29,835 nucleotides of DNA from RXIX01 sp003989075 (GCA_029780415.1 JAKOYN010000071.1:1-29835); one strand, 5' to 3'. Shown: positions 16,412 to 24,573, counted from the stretch's first letter. A program made the numbers and translations. Notes: generated by a model not told the origin, from the letters alone.

Positions 16412-17206
16412 CTAGCGCAGCGACTGCAAGCGTCGCTCAGCGAGGCTGGCCGCCTGGGTATTCGGATAGCTTTGCCGCAGTTTTTGCAGCACCTCACGCG
16501 CCCGCGCCGTATCGCCCTGCTCGCTGTACAGATAACCCAGCTTGAGCAAGGCATCCGGCAGGCGCGCGCTCTCCGGATAGCGTAAGCCAAGATTAATGAA
16601 TGCCTCCTTGGCTGCATTGATATCCCGGCTCAGGTAATAGGACTCGCCAAGCCAGTACTGTGCATCGCCGGCGCGGGTACTGGTGGGATAGGCGCTCAGA
16701 AACTGCTGGAAATGCGTGATGGCCGGCGCATAACGGCCTTCGCGCAATTCGCCCATGGCACGCTCAAAGCTGGCCCGTTCCGTATCGCCACCCGTCCCTG
16801 ACGCAGCCGCAACCGATGCCACCGGTGCCGCTGGCGTGGCCGCAGCAGGCGGAACCGGGGCCGATACCAGCGGTGCTACTGGCGCGGCAGGGGCGGCCGG
16901 TGCCATGGGCGCAGCAGGCGGCGGCTCAACTGCTGCCGCTGGTGGTGGATAGGCAGCAGCGCCAGGCGGGCTGTTCGGAGCGCTGGCAGCGGAGCGCTCC
17001 TGCTCCAGCATCTCCACCTGATAACGATACATTTCCAGCTCGCCGCGCAGGCGCCGCATCTCGGTTTCCAGACGCTCGACCCGCTGGAGCAATTCCAGCG
17101 TCAGCGTACCTTCCGCCGCAGACTGTGCCGCGCCGATGCTGGGCAGCGTCAGGCCACCCAGCACCAGCAGGCACCCGATGATGTGCAAACCGGGCAGAGT
17201 GCGCAT
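16412..17206 (-). CDS. cpoB: Cell division coordinator CpoB (YbgF), Tol-Pal associated TPR protein
   Basis: CpoB is periplasmic, binds TolA, and couples PBP1b activity with outer-membrane constriction. The 264-residue protein has a Sec signal peptide (cleavage near GAAQ, residues 25-28), a trimerising coiled coil (about 38-75), a Pro/Ala-rich linker (about 76-135, longer and lower in complexity than in E. coli) and C-terminal tetratricopeptide repeats (about 140-262; FERAMGELREGRYAPAITHF, YWLGESYYLSRD). The ATG is 3 bp after the pal stop, so the two are cotranscribed. tRNA-Lys lies downstream. Confidence 0.95.
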   Translation of the reverse strand: MRTLPGLHIIGCLLVLGGLTLPSIGAAQSAAEGTLTLELLQRVERLETEMRRLRGELEMYRYQVEMLEQERSAASAPNSPPGAAAYPPPAAAVEPPPAAPMAPAAPAAPVAPLVSAPVPPAAATPAAPVASVAAASGTGGDTERASFERAMGELREGRYAPAITHFQQFLSAYPTSTRAGDAQYWLGESYYLSRDINAAKEAFINLGLRYPESARLPDALLKLGYLYSEQGDTARAREVLQKLRQSYPNTQAASLAERRLQSLR

Positions 17207-17209
17207 CGA

Positions 17210-17854
17210 TCAGTACACGATTTCCACGCGCCGGTTCAGCGCATAGCTCTGCTCATCCTGACCACCGGCGGCCGGCCGCTCCTCGCCATAGCTGATGACG
17301 CGAACCTGCTGCGGCGACACACCCCGGGCGATCATGACCTGACGCACGGCATTGGCGCGCCGCTCACCGAGCGCGATGTTGTATTCACGGCTGCCGCGCT
17401 CATCGGTATGGCCTTCGAGCTGGGTGATGATGCGCGGATTGCCAGACAGATAGCGGGCATTGGTATCAATCACAGACTGACTCTGCGGCAGAATCTCAGC
17501 ACTGTCGAAGTCGAAATAAACAACTCGATCCGCCGAGACTGCGGCGCCACCGCCAGCAGTACCCTGGCCATACTGGCCCGCCCGACCGGCCTGGCCGTAT
17601 TGGCCACCACCCTGACGACCGCCCGCGCCACCACCGGTGCCACCACCGGCCGTGTCATAACCCTCATAGCTGTCCGGTGCCTGCCCGTAGGAATAGCTAT
17701 AGGCTTCCTGGCCCGGCTGTGCGCCCGGCTGGGTCTGGGCCGCAGGATCAGTCGTCTGGGTGCCATCCGTGCTGGTGTTCTCGCCGGTCGAGGCACAACT
17801 GGCCAGCAGCGCGATCGACGCTGCGGCAATCAGGGTGCGAAAGGTATGGGTCAT
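17210..17854 (-). CDS. pal: Peptidoglycan-associated lipoprotein Pal
   Basis: Pal anchors the outer membrane to peptidoglycan and is released or repositioned by TolB. I chose the ATG at 17854 (MTHTFRTLIA), preceded by GAGGAG. It gives a 214-residue prolipoprotein with lipobox LASC and lipidated Cys20. A Gly/Gln/Tyr-rich linker follows (about 60-105), much longer than in E. coli Pal. The OmpA-like domain has YFDFDSAEI, GHTDERGSREYN and LGERRA, which carry the diaminopimelate-binding Asp and Arg. tolB ends 42 bp upstream. Confidence 0.96.
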   Translation of the reverse strand: MTHTFRTLIAAASIALLASCASTGENTSTDGTQTTDPAAQTQPGAQPGQEAYSYSYGQAPDSYEGYDTAGGGTGGGAGGRQGGGQYGQAGRAGQYGQGTAGGGAAVSADRVVYFDFDSAEILPQSQSVIDTNARYLSGNPRIITQLEGHTDERGSREYNIALGERRANAVRQVMIARGVSPQQVRVISYGEERPAAGGQDEQSYALNRRVEIVY

Positions 17855-17896
17855 GGCAATGTTCTCCTCAAGCATCACGAAAGGGATAAGGCAAAA

Positions 17897-19087
17897 TCAG
17901 CGGCCGTAGGGTGCCCAGACCGGTTCGCGCACGCTGCCGCGCAGGGCAAAATCCTGCTTGACGCCGCCATCCACCGACACCGCTTCCAGACGCTGACCGT
18001 TCGAGTAAATGACCATCTTGCCGTTGGGTGCAAAGCTCGGCGATTCGTACAGGCCACCCGGCGTCAGCACCCGGAACTGACGGTTTTGCAGATCGAGCAC
18101 GGCAATATGGAAGCGACCATTGCGCCGGTGCACCATGGCGATATAGCGGCCATCCGGCGATACGGCCGGGCGGGCGTTGTAATCACCCTCGAAGGTCAGC
18201 CGCTGCGCCCCGCCACCACCGGAGCCAATGCGATAGAGCTGCGGCGAACCGCCCCGGTCGGAGGTAAACACAATACTGCCATCCGGCAGCCAGACCGCCT
18301 CGGTATCGATGGCGCCGCCATTGGTCAGGCGCACCGGACTACCGCCGGCCGCATCCATCGCATAGATTTCCGGATTGCCGTCCTTGGACAGGGTGACCGC
18401 CAGACGCCGCCCATCCGGCGACCAGGACGGCGCGCCATTGATGCCGGGCGCGGCTGAGACCACGCGACGGGCACCGTTGTAGACATCCTGCACCACGATC
18501 TGCGGCCGGCGTCCTTCAAAGGATACATAGGCCAGACGGCTGCCATCCGGCGACCAGGCCGGCGACATGATCGGCTGCCCGGAGCGCAGGATCACGCGCG
18601 GATTCTGGCCATCGGCATCGGCGACCACCAGGAACCAGGTGCCACCGCCACCGGCGACGAAGGCGATGCGCGTGCCGGCCAGACCTTTTTCACCGGTGAG
18701 CTTTTCGTAAATCAGGTCGCTGATGCGATGCGCGACCGGGCGCAACTGCTCAGACGGCACATCAAAGGACAGGTCCAGCAGCTTGCCGCCCTGTACCCCG
18801 GTGAGCTGGAACTGCACGATGGCACCCCGGCCACCGGACCGCACCTGACCGGTCACCGCGTAGTCAGCCTGGGACTGCGGCGGCTGTGGAGCAATCTTGC
18901 CAGTGCGCTTCAGATCGCTGGCGATAATGCCGGCGATATCCTCGGACGTGCCACCAAAGGGCGCGATGGTGATGGGGATACCGGCGCCGCTGGCGCCCTT
19001 GGTAATGTCCAGCGTGATCTGTGCATGCGCCAGATTGAACCCCAGCAGCAGCACGACCCAGGCAGCGATTTTTCCAACCCAGTTCAA
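17897..19087 (-). CDS. tolB: Tol-Pal system beta-propeller protein TolB
   Basis: TolB is periplasmic and shuttles between TolA and Pal. The protein has a signal peptide (WVVLLLGFNLAHA/QITLDIT), an N-terminal alpha/beta domain and a C-terminal six-bladed propeller with repeated SPDGRRLA, SPDGSRLAYVS and SPDGRYIAMV motifs. I prefer the TTG at 19087 (MNWVGKIAAW), with AGGGAG eight bases upstream, giving 396 residues and a classic signal peptide. The in-frame ATG at 19153 gives 418 residues but has no ribosome binding site and a poor signal peptide. It lies between tolA and pal. Confidence 0.95.
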   Translation of the reverse strand: MNWVGKIAAWVVLLLGFNLAHAQITLDITKGASGAGIPITIAPFGGTSEDIAGIIASDLKRTGKIAPQPPQSQADYAVTGQVRSGGRGAIVQFQLTGVQGGKLLDLSFDVPSEQLRPVAHRISDLIYEKLTGEKGLAGTRIAFVAGGGGTWFLVVADADGQNPRVILRSGQPIMSPAWSPDGSRLAYVSFEGRRPQIVVQDVYNGARRVVSAAPGINGAPSWSPDGRRLAVTLSKDGNPEIYAMDAAGGSPVRLTNGGAIDTEAVWLPDGSIVFTSDRGGSPQLYRIGSGGGGAQRLTFEGDYNARPAVSPDGRYIAMVHRRNGRFHIAVLDLQNRQFRVLTPGGLYESPSFAPNGKMVIYSNGQRLEAVSVDGGVKQDFALRGSVREPVWAPYGR

Positions 19088-19162
19088 AGCATGATCTCCC
19101 TCTGTTGATAGCGAAATTGATGGCGAAAATGGAAAATCGTTATTGATCATCACGCGGCTGTA

Positions 19163-20689
19163 TCAGTCCGCGTCGGCGGGGCTGAACTTGATGCGCAGCG
19201 ATTGCTCGGCGATATACCGGGCCTGATAGGCATCGCCGGGCATGGGCAAGGGCGATGCGCGACGCACAGCGGCAACAGCGGAATTATCAAATACGGAATC
19301 GCCGCTGGAACGGGCGACCTTGACACCGGTAACTGCGCCGGAACCGCTGATGGTGATGATCAACTCGCAGGTCAGGTTGCCCTGACTGACCGGCGGCAGA
19401 ATCCACTGCCGCTTCACATAGGGCTTGATCACCGATGCGGCAAATTCACGCGCGGCCAGTTCCTGCGCGAGGCGCCGCGCCTCCTCCGCCTTGCGCTTGG
19501 CTTCAGCAGCAGCAGCTTCTTCCGCTGCCTTGCGCTTGGCTTCAGCGGCAGCAGCCTCGGCAGCAGCTTTGCGTTTCGCTTCAGCAGCAGCCTCTTCCGC
19601 CGCTTTCCGTTTCGCTTCAGCGGCAGCTTCAGCAGCGGCTTTGCGTTTGGCTTCCGCTGCTGCGGCAGCGGCTTCTTCCGCTGCTTTACGTTTCGCTTCA
19701 GCGGCAGCTTCAGCAGCGGCTTTGCGTTTGGCTTCAGCGGCAGCTTCAGCAGCGGCTTTGCGTTTGGCTTCCGCTGCTGCGGCAGCGGCTTCTTCCGCTG
19801 CTTTCCGTTTCGCTTCAGCGGCAGCTTCGGCAGCAGCTTTGCGTTTAGCCTCAGCAGCAGCCTGACGGCGTTCCTCAGCGGCCTTTTCAGCAGCTTCACG
19901 CTTGGCTTCGGCAGCGGCCTGCCGGCGTTCCTCAGCGGCCTTTTCAGCAGCTTCACGCTTGGCTTCGGCAGCAGCCTGCCGGCGTTCCTCAGCGGCCTTT
20001 TCAGCAGCTTCACGCTTGGCTTCGGCAGCAGCCTGCCGACGTTCCTCAGCGGCCTTTTCAGCAGCCTCACGCTTGGCTTCGGCAGCAGCCTGCCGGCGTT
20101 CTTCAGCGGCCTTTTCAGCGGCTTCACGCTTGGCTTCGGCATTAGCCTGCCGGCGTTCTTCAGCGGCCTTTTCAGCGGCTTCACGCTTGGCTTCAGCAGC
20201 GGCCTGCCGACGTTCTTCAGCGGCCTTTTCAGCAGCTTCACGTTTCGCTTCGGCAGCAGCTTCTTCAGCCGCTTTACGTTTCGCCTCAGCGGCTTCCTGG
20301 CGGGCTGCCTCAGCGGCCTGTCGCCGCTCCTCAACCTTGCGTTCCTCAGCGAGGCGGCGTTTCTCAGCCTCTTCCTGCTGGTGACGCAGTTGCTCCTGGC
20401 GATGCGCTTCAGCAGCACGGGCCGCCTGGGCCAGTTGCGCCTGCCGCGCCGCTTCTTCCTGCTGACGCTGGCGCTCCGCAGCGGCGATGCGTTCCATCTC
20501 GGCCCGCAGTGCCGCTTCATCGATGATCTCAGCCGCGATCGGCTGCACTTCGGTCTGCTGCGGCGCGTGCAGCGCATCCGAACTGTTCAGATTGAACAGC
20601 AGGAGACCGCCCAGCGTAGCATGCACCACCACGGTGAATGCCGTCGCCAGCCGATCCTGATACCGTGCCTTGCGTTCCGCGCGCATCAT
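19163..20689 (-). CDS. tolA: Energy-transducing protein TolA
   Basis: TolA spans the periplasm and transmits proton-motive-force energy from TolQR to TolB-Pal. The 508-residue protein has an N-terminal membrane anchor (about 17-34, with conserved SHL-like VVHATLGG), a very long Ala/Glu/Lys/Arg helical domain II (about 65-410) and a C-terminal domain III (about 412-500, IKPYVKRQWILPP and SSGDSVFDNSAVAAVRRASP). Domain II contains seven near-identical 19-residue repeats encoded by 57-bp units, and then degenerate AEAKRKAA repeats. It is longer than E. coli TolA (421 residues), mostly in domain II. It starts 8 bp after tolR. Confidence 0.96.
   Translation of the reverse strand: MMRAERKARYQDRLATAFTVVVHATLGGLLLFNLNSSDALHAPQQTEVQPIAAEIIDEAALRAEMERIAAAERQRQQEEAARQAQLAQAARAAEAHRQEQLRHQQEEAEKRRLAEERKVEERRQAAEAARQEAAEAKRKAAEEAAAEAKREAAEKAAEERRQAAAEAKREAAEKAAEERRQANAEAKREAAEKAAEERRQAAAEAKREAAEKAAEERRQAAAEAKREAAEKAAEERRQAAAEAKREAAEKAAEERRQAAAEAKREAAEKAAEERRQAAAEAKRKAAAEAAAEAKRKAAEEAAAAAAEAKRKAAAEAAAEAKRKAAAEAAAEAKRKAAEEAAAAAAEAKRKAAAEAAAEAKRKAAEEAAAEAKRKAAAEAAAAEAKRKAAEEAAAAEAKRKAEEARRLAQELAAREFAASVIKPYVKRQWILPPVSQGNLTCELIITISGSGAVTGVKVARSSGDSVFDNSAVAAVRRASPLPMPGDAYQARYIAEQSLRIKFSPADAD
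19876..20274 (-). repeat. Seven 57-bp tandem repeats inside tolA
   Basis: Units start at 19876, 19933, 19990, 20047, 20104, 20161 and 20218, exactly 57 bp apart, and encode AEAKREAAEKAAEERRQAA with only scattered synonymous changes and one A-to-N change. The last unit diverges near its end. The near identity points to recent duplication, and the in-frame length means copy-number change would alter only the length of the periplasmic helix. Confidence 0.9.
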
Positions 20690-20697
20690 TCAATCAT

Positions 20698-21153
20698 TCA
20701 GGGATTGCCGCCCGACGCACCCTCGGGCGGCGACGTCGACAAACCCACCTTGGCAGCACCGGCATCCTTAAGCGCGGTCATCGCCTGAATCACCTGCTCA
20801 TAGCGCACCTCACGATCGGCACGCACCAGCACCGGCGGCTGAGGCTGTTGCCTGAGCAGCGTCCGGATATCCGCGCGCGGCTCCAGAGTCCGGCAATCAA
20901 CCGGCTCGGCCTGTTGCGCGCCCACGTTCAGATAGCAGCGGTTCTCCCGGGTCACCGACAGCACCACCACATCCATCTCACGCTTTTCGATATCCAGGGT
21001 ATCGGCCGGCGCCTTAGGCAGATCCACCTCAACACCCTGATTGAGCAGCGGTGCAGTGACCATGAAGATCACCAGCAGCACCAGCATCACATCGATGTAT
21101 GGAACGATATTAATTTCCGCCTTCAGGCGGCTATGCGAGCGGCGGCGCAGCAT
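20698..21153 (-). CDS. tolR: TolR, ExbD-family proton channel subunit
   Basis: TolR forms the ion channel of the Tol motor with TolQ. The 151-residue protein has one membrane segment (about 18-36) with the critical Asp21 in NIVPYIDVMLVLLVIFM, and a periplasmic domain (about 40-145). It has two Cys in the periplasmic part (NRCYLN and VDCRTL), which could form a disulfide. The ATG is 3 bp after the tolQ TAG. Confidence 0.96.
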   Translation of the reverse strand: MLRRRSHSRLKAEINIVPYIDVMLVLLVIFMVTAPLLNQGVEVDLPKAPADTLDIEKREMDVVVLSVTRENRCYLNVGAQQAEPVDCRTLEPRADIRTLLRQQPQPPVLVRADREVRYEQVIQAMTALKDAGAAKVGLSTSPPEGASGGNP

Positions 21154-21156
21154 GGT

Positions 21157-21843
21157 CTATCCCCGACGCAGACTGTAGGACTGCCGCTGAAGGATATTGG
21201 AAAACTCCTCCATGAACGTCTCATACCGGTTGGCCAGCCGATCCACATCGTGGGCATAGCGGTTATAGGCAATCACCGCCGGAATCGCCGCAAACAGACC
21301 CATCGCCGTGGCAATCAGCGCCTCGGCAATACCCGGCGCCACCTGCGCCAGCGTAGCCTGCTGGGTCGCGCCCAGCGCAATAAAGGCATTCATGATGCCC
21401 CAAACCGTGCCAAACAGACCGATATAGGGACTGGTGGAACCGGCGGTCGCCAGCAAGGGCAGATACATATCCAGCTCATCCAGCTCGCGTGAACCGGTCG
21501 CGCGCATCGCCCGCTGCGCACCGCTCACCACCGATTCCGGATCCACGGTCGGCTGGGAACGCAGGCGCAGGAATTCCTGAAAGCCGGCCAGAAAGATCGC
21601 CTCCATGCCGCGCACCTCCTCACCCTGCCGCTGAATACGCGCATACAGCGATGCCAGATCGATCCCCGACCAGAAATCATCCTCGAACTGGTCAATGGCA
21701 TTCTTGGCCGCCTCCAGCACCATGTACTTCTTGGCGATCACCCACCATGAACCGATTGAAATGCTCGCCAGCAGCAGCATGATCATCTGCACAATCAGGC
21801 TGGCGTTGACGAACAGGCTCCAAATCGACAATTCAGCCTTCAC
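21157..21843 (-). CDS. tolQ: TolQ, MotA/ExbB-family proton channel subunit
   Basis: TolQ is the main membrane component of the Tol motor. It has three membrane segments (about 10-32, 128-150 and 165-190) and the family block SPYIGLFGTVWGIMNAF. I chose the GTG at 21843 (MKAELSIWSL, 228 residues) because AGGGAG lies seven bases upstream; the in-frame TTG at 21849 would be only one base from that site. The gene overlaps the end of ybgC by 11 bp, suggesting translational coupling. Confidence 0.95.
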   Translation of the reverse strand: MKAELSIWSLFVNASLIVQMIMLLLASISIGSWWVIAKKYMVLEAAKNAIDQFEDDFWSGIDLASLYARIQRQGEEVRGMEAIFLAGFQEFLRLRSQPTVDPESVVSGAQRAMRATGSRELDELDMYLPLLATAGSTSPYIGLFGTVWGIMNAFIALGATQQATLAQVAPGIAEALIATAMGLFAAIPAVIAYNRYAHDVDRLANRYETFMEEFSNILQRQSYSLRRG

Positions 21844-22243
21844 CGACAATCTCCCTCAACAAAGGCCGGGGCAGCCGGCGGGCACGGAAGGTTTGCGCAT
21901 CAATGCAGGCCACCTTGACCTGCGCATGGCACAGCGGTTCCGCATCATCGCGGCGCTGAATCGTTTGCGCGAACACCAGGCTGGCGCCGCGCGTATCGGC
22001 CACATGGCTATGCACCTCAAGCAGATCATTGAAGCGCGCCGGCCGCTGATAATCGATCTGCAGCGTACGCACGGCAAACAGGATGCCGTGCTCGCGGCAC
22101 AGCGTATCCTGCTCGACGCCCTGGGCGCGCAGCCATTCGGTGCGGGCCCGCTCCATGAATTTCAGGTAATTGGCGTAATAGACCACGCCACCGCTGTCGG
22201 TGTCCTCGTAGTAAATCCGTACTGGCCAAACAAAAGTGTCCAT
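21833..22243 (-). CDS. ybgC: Tol-Pal system acyl-CoA thioesterase YbgC
   Basis: YbgC is a hot-dog-fold thioesterase and the conserved first gene of Tol operons, linked to phospholipid metabolism. The protein has VRIYYEDTDSGGVVYYANYL with the catalytic Asp, then FMERARTEWLRAQG, both family signatures. I chose the ATG at 22243 (MDTFVWPVRI, 136 residues). The in-frame extension to 22300 is not family-like. The promoter must lie in the 93-bp gap to the divergent EF-hand gene, but no strong hexamers are visible. Confidence 0.95.
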   Translation of the reverse strand: MDTFVWPVRIYYEDTDSGGVVYYANYLKFMERARTEWLRAQGVEQDTLCREHGILFAVRTLQIDYQRPARFNDLLEVHSHVADTRGASLVFAQTIQRRDDAEPLCHAQVKVACIDAQTFRARRLPRPLLREIVGEG

Positions 22244-22336
22244 GGTTCCGCTAGAATTCCCCAACTGTCGCATACCATCGAAAAAAGACCTTAAACCCAA
22301 CCTGAATTACCCCTGAACCGTGGAGAACGCCCGCCG

Positions 22337-22690
22337 ATGCGCACGTTTATTCCTTCAGCCCTGCTCTGGGTCACGCTGACCGCCCTGGCGGCACCCATGA
22401 CCTTTGAAGAGGTCGACACGGATGGCGATGGACTCATCAGCGCCGCCGAGGCCGCAAGCGTCGAAGGTCTCGACTTTGAAACCGCCGACGCCGATGCCGA
22501 TGGCACCCTGAGCACGGACGAATACAACATCGCCCTGGAAACCCTGTCGCCGCCCGATGCCGAAGCCGGCGAGGAAGCCGCCGTCGCCGCTGAAGCCGCC
22601 AGACATGAGAAGGCGCCCGTCGCATCGGCCGCCACATCCACGCCCGCACCGCCCACACCCGCCAAACCCCATCCTGCACCACCCAAATGA
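22337..22690 (+). CDS. Small exported EF-hand protein
   Basis: The 117-residue protein has a signal peptide (about 1-19, SALLWVTLTALAA) and two canonical EF-hand loops: DTDGDGLISAAE (27-38) and DADADGTLSTDE (51-62), each with Asp at positions 1, 3 and 5 and Glu at 12. An Ala/Pro-rich tail (PTPAKPHPAPPK) follows. It should bind Ca2+ in the periplasm or outside; its role is unknown. GGAGA precedes the ATG by about nine bases. It is divergent from the Tol operon and convergent with ruvB, with the heptanucleotide element just after its stop. Confidence 0.8.
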   Translation: MRTFIPSALLWVTLTALAAPMTFEEVDTDGDGLISAAEAASVEGLDFETADADADGTLSTDEYNIALETLSPPDAEAGEEAAVAAEAARHEKAPVASAATSTPAPPTPAKPHPAPPK

Positions 22691-22693
22691 AAC

Positions 22694-22772
22694 AAGGTGA
22701 AAGGTGAAAGGTGAAAGGTGAAAGGTGAAAACAAGTATGGGCCTTTAACCTTTGGCCTTTAACCTTTAACCT
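22694..22772. repeat. Heptanucleotide repeat element, copy 2 (5 x AAGGTGA plus pyrimidine arm)
   Basis: Five perfect AAGGTGA units fill 22694-22728. AAAACAA follows (22728-22734), and then a pyrimidine arm of CCTTTAA/CCTTTGG units (22742-22772). The arms are complementary as AAAGGT against ACCTTT with regular mismatches. The layout and the spacer match the element at 4032. The pyrimidine arm overlaps the ruvB stop codon (22766-22768). Placement between convergent genes fits a transcription-ending hairpin. Confidence 0.8.
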
Positions 22773-23800
22773 GCAAACAGATCACCCGCCGCCGCGCCGG
22801 TCACCGCCAGCCCAAAATGCCGATAGGCATGCGCCGTCGCCAGCCGGCCGCGCGGCGTGCGCATCAGGAAACCCTGCTGGATCAGAAACGGCTCCAGCAC
22901 ATCCTCAATGGTGCCGCGCTCCTCGCCCAGCGCTGCCGCCAGCGTATCCAGACCCACCGGCCCGCCGCCAAACTTGTCGATCATCAGCCACAGCAGACGC
23001 CGATCCATTTCATCGAAACCGCGCTCGTCAACCTTGAGCATATCCAGCGCCTGTTGCGCCACCTCGACGGTGATGCGCCCACCGGCCTTGACCTGGGCGA
23101 AATCCCGCACCCGACGCAACAGCCGATTGGCAATGCGCGGCGTGCCCCGCGAGCGCCGGCCAATCTCCGCCGCACCATCCGGCGCATCGGTCTCAATGCC
23201 GAGAATGCGCGCCGCACGCGCGACAATCTCGGTCAGCTCCTCAGCGGTATAAAACTCCAGGCGGTGCACGATACCGAAACGATCGCGCAACGGCGAGGTC
23301 AGCAACCCGGCGCGGGTGGTCGCACCGACCAGGGTGAACGGCGGCAGATCCAGCTTGATCGAGCGCGCTGCCGGTCCCTCCCCGATCAGGATATCAATCT
23401 GGTAATCCTCCATCGCCGGATACAGCACTTCCTCAACCACCGGACTCAATCGGTGAATCTCGTCAATGAACAGCACATCGCGCGGCTCCAGATTGGTCAG
23501 CAGCGCCGCCAGATCACCAGGCCGCTCGATCACCGGTCCCGAGGTCTGGCGCAGGTTGACGCCCATCTCGGCGGCGATGATATGCGCCAGCGTGGTCTTG
23601 CCCAATCCCGGCGGCCCAAACAGCAGCACATGATCCAGCGCCTCAGCACGGGCGCGCGCAGCATGGATGAAAATTTCCAGTTGCTCGCGCATCGCCTGCT
23701 GCCCGATATAGTCGGCCAGACGCTTGGGGCGCACGGCGCGATCGAGCGTGACATCCTCGGAACTGGCAGTCGGGGCAATCAGACGGTCAACGGGGGGCAT
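22766..23800 (-). CDS. ruvB: Holliday junction branch-migration ATPase RuvB
   Basis: RuvB hexamers drive branch migration with RuvA during recombinational repair. The 344-residue protein has RPKRLADYIGQ near the N-terminus, Walker A GPPGLGKTT (about 61-69), Walker B LFIDEIHRL, sensor VGATTRAGLLTSPLRDRFG and the C-terminal winged helix ending TPRGRLATAHAYRHFGL. Length is normal. It is separated from ruvA by 164 bp, whereas ruvC and ruvA overlap. Confidence 0.97.
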   Translation of the reverse strand: MPPVDRLIAPTASSEDVTLDRAVRPKRLADYIGQQAMREQLEIFIHAARARAEALDHVLLFGPPGLGKTTLAHIIAAEMGVNLRQTSGPVIERPGDLAALLTNLEPRDVLFIDEIHRLSPVVEEVLYPAMEDYQIDILIGEGPAARSIKLDLPPFTLVGATTRAGLLTSPLRDRFGIVHRLEFYTAEELTEIVARAARILGIETDAPDGAAEIGRRSRGTPRIANRLLRRVRDFAQVKAGGRITVEVAQQALDMLKVDERGFDEMDRRLLWLMIDKFGGGPVGLDTLAAALGEERGTIEDVLEPFLIQQGFLMRTPRGRLATAHAYRHFGLAVTGAAAGDLFAG

Positions 23801-23866
23801 GGCGGCATCAGGCGGTCGAGTCGATGGGAGTGCTCAGGCGCGGGCGGTGCATCCGCGTTCAGTGAT

Positions 23867-23884
23867 AGTCTGACATATCAGACT
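23867..23884. repeat. Perfect inverted repeat in the ruvA-ruvB gap
   Basis: AGTCTGA (23867-23873) and TCAGACT (23878-23884) are perfectly complementary around CATA. It may be an operator or a small RNA hairpin within the ruvA-ruvB transcript. There is no T-run, and it does not match the E. coli LexA box (CTG-N10-CAG). Confidence 0.4.
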
Positions 23885-23964
23885 TCGCGGCAGCGCACAA
23901 ATCCAGGTACGAAATCGTAGTCGGCAACGCGGGATTGCTTCACCATGCGCCGGCGTTCGGGTTA

Positions 23965-24573
23965 TCAGCGGCGCACGCTGGCCTGCAGGGCCAGACGAAT
24001 GATCGCCTCGCTGCCCAGTCCGTCGCTATCGACCGCGTTCACCATGCGCGAGGCTTCGGGCAGCTTGTAGCCGAGTGCGATCAGGGCGCTGATGGCATCG
24101 TCGATTGGGTTGATGGCCGCCGTGCCCGTCGCACCGCCCGGCAGCACCACCCGGGTCGGATCCGCGCCCAATTCGCCGATGCGATCACGCATCTCGATCA
24201 CCAGCCGCTCGGCAATCTTCTTGCCAATCCCCGGCAGGCGGGTCAGTGCGACAACATCATTATCGCGCACGCAGCGGCCAAACGCCTCGACACTCATCCC
24301 CGACAGAATCAGCAGCGCCAGCCGTGGCCCGATGCCAGTGACCCGGATCAGGTGCCTGAACAGGCTGCGCTCGGCAGTGCTGGCGAAACCGTACAGGGTA
24401 TGGGCATCCTCACGCACCACCAAATGAGTATGCAGCGTCACATCGGCGCCCAGTTCCGGCAGGGTCTGGAACGTGGTTAACGAGGCTTCCAGTTCGTAGC
24501 CAACGCCATGCGCATCGATCAGCAGATAGGGCGGCTGCTTCCAGGCCAGCAACCCGCGCAGACGGCCAATCAT
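23965..24573 (-). CDS. ruvA: Holliday junction-binding protein RuvA
   Basis: RuvA binds four-way junctions and loads RuvB. The 202-residue protein begins MIGRLRGLLAWKQPPYLLID and has two helix-hairpin-helix motifs (VTGIGPRLALLILSG and LPGIGKKIAERLVIEM) and a C-terminal RuvB-interacting domain (DAISALIALGYK). The ATG overlaps the ruvC stop codon by one base (TGATG), so translation is coupled. Confidence 0.97.
   Translation of the reverse strand: MIGRLRGLLAWKQPPYLLIDAHGVGYELEASLTTFQTLPELGADVTLHTHLVVREDAHTLYGFASTAERSLFRHLIRVTGIGPRLALLILSGMSVEAFGRCVRDNDVVALTRLPGIGKKIAERLVIEMRDRIGELGADPTRVVLPGGATGTAAINPIDDAISALIALGYKLPEASRMVNAVDSDGLGSEAIIRLALQASVRR

Noticed and set aside
15643..16617. Minus-strand open frame of 324 codons
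   Set aside because: It runs through the tRNA-Lys gene, its terminator and the opposite strand of the gene at 15667, so it cannot be a normal coding gene.
17183..18457. Plus-strand open frame of 424 codons
   Set aside because: Antisense to pal and tolB; shadow frame.
19876..20274. CRISPR-like regular repeats
   Set aside because: The repeats are contiguous, without spacers, in frame and inside tolA.
19202..20788. Plus-strand open frame of 528 codons rich in Ser, Phe and Gly
   Set aside because: It is the reverse reading of the tolA repeats; its repetitive look comes from tolA.
23867..23884. LexA (SOS) box for ruvB
   Set aside because: The palindrome does not fit CTG-N10-CAG spacing.
22817..23920. 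Plus-strand open frame of 367 codons
   Set aside because: Antisense to ruvB, which has all its motifs.
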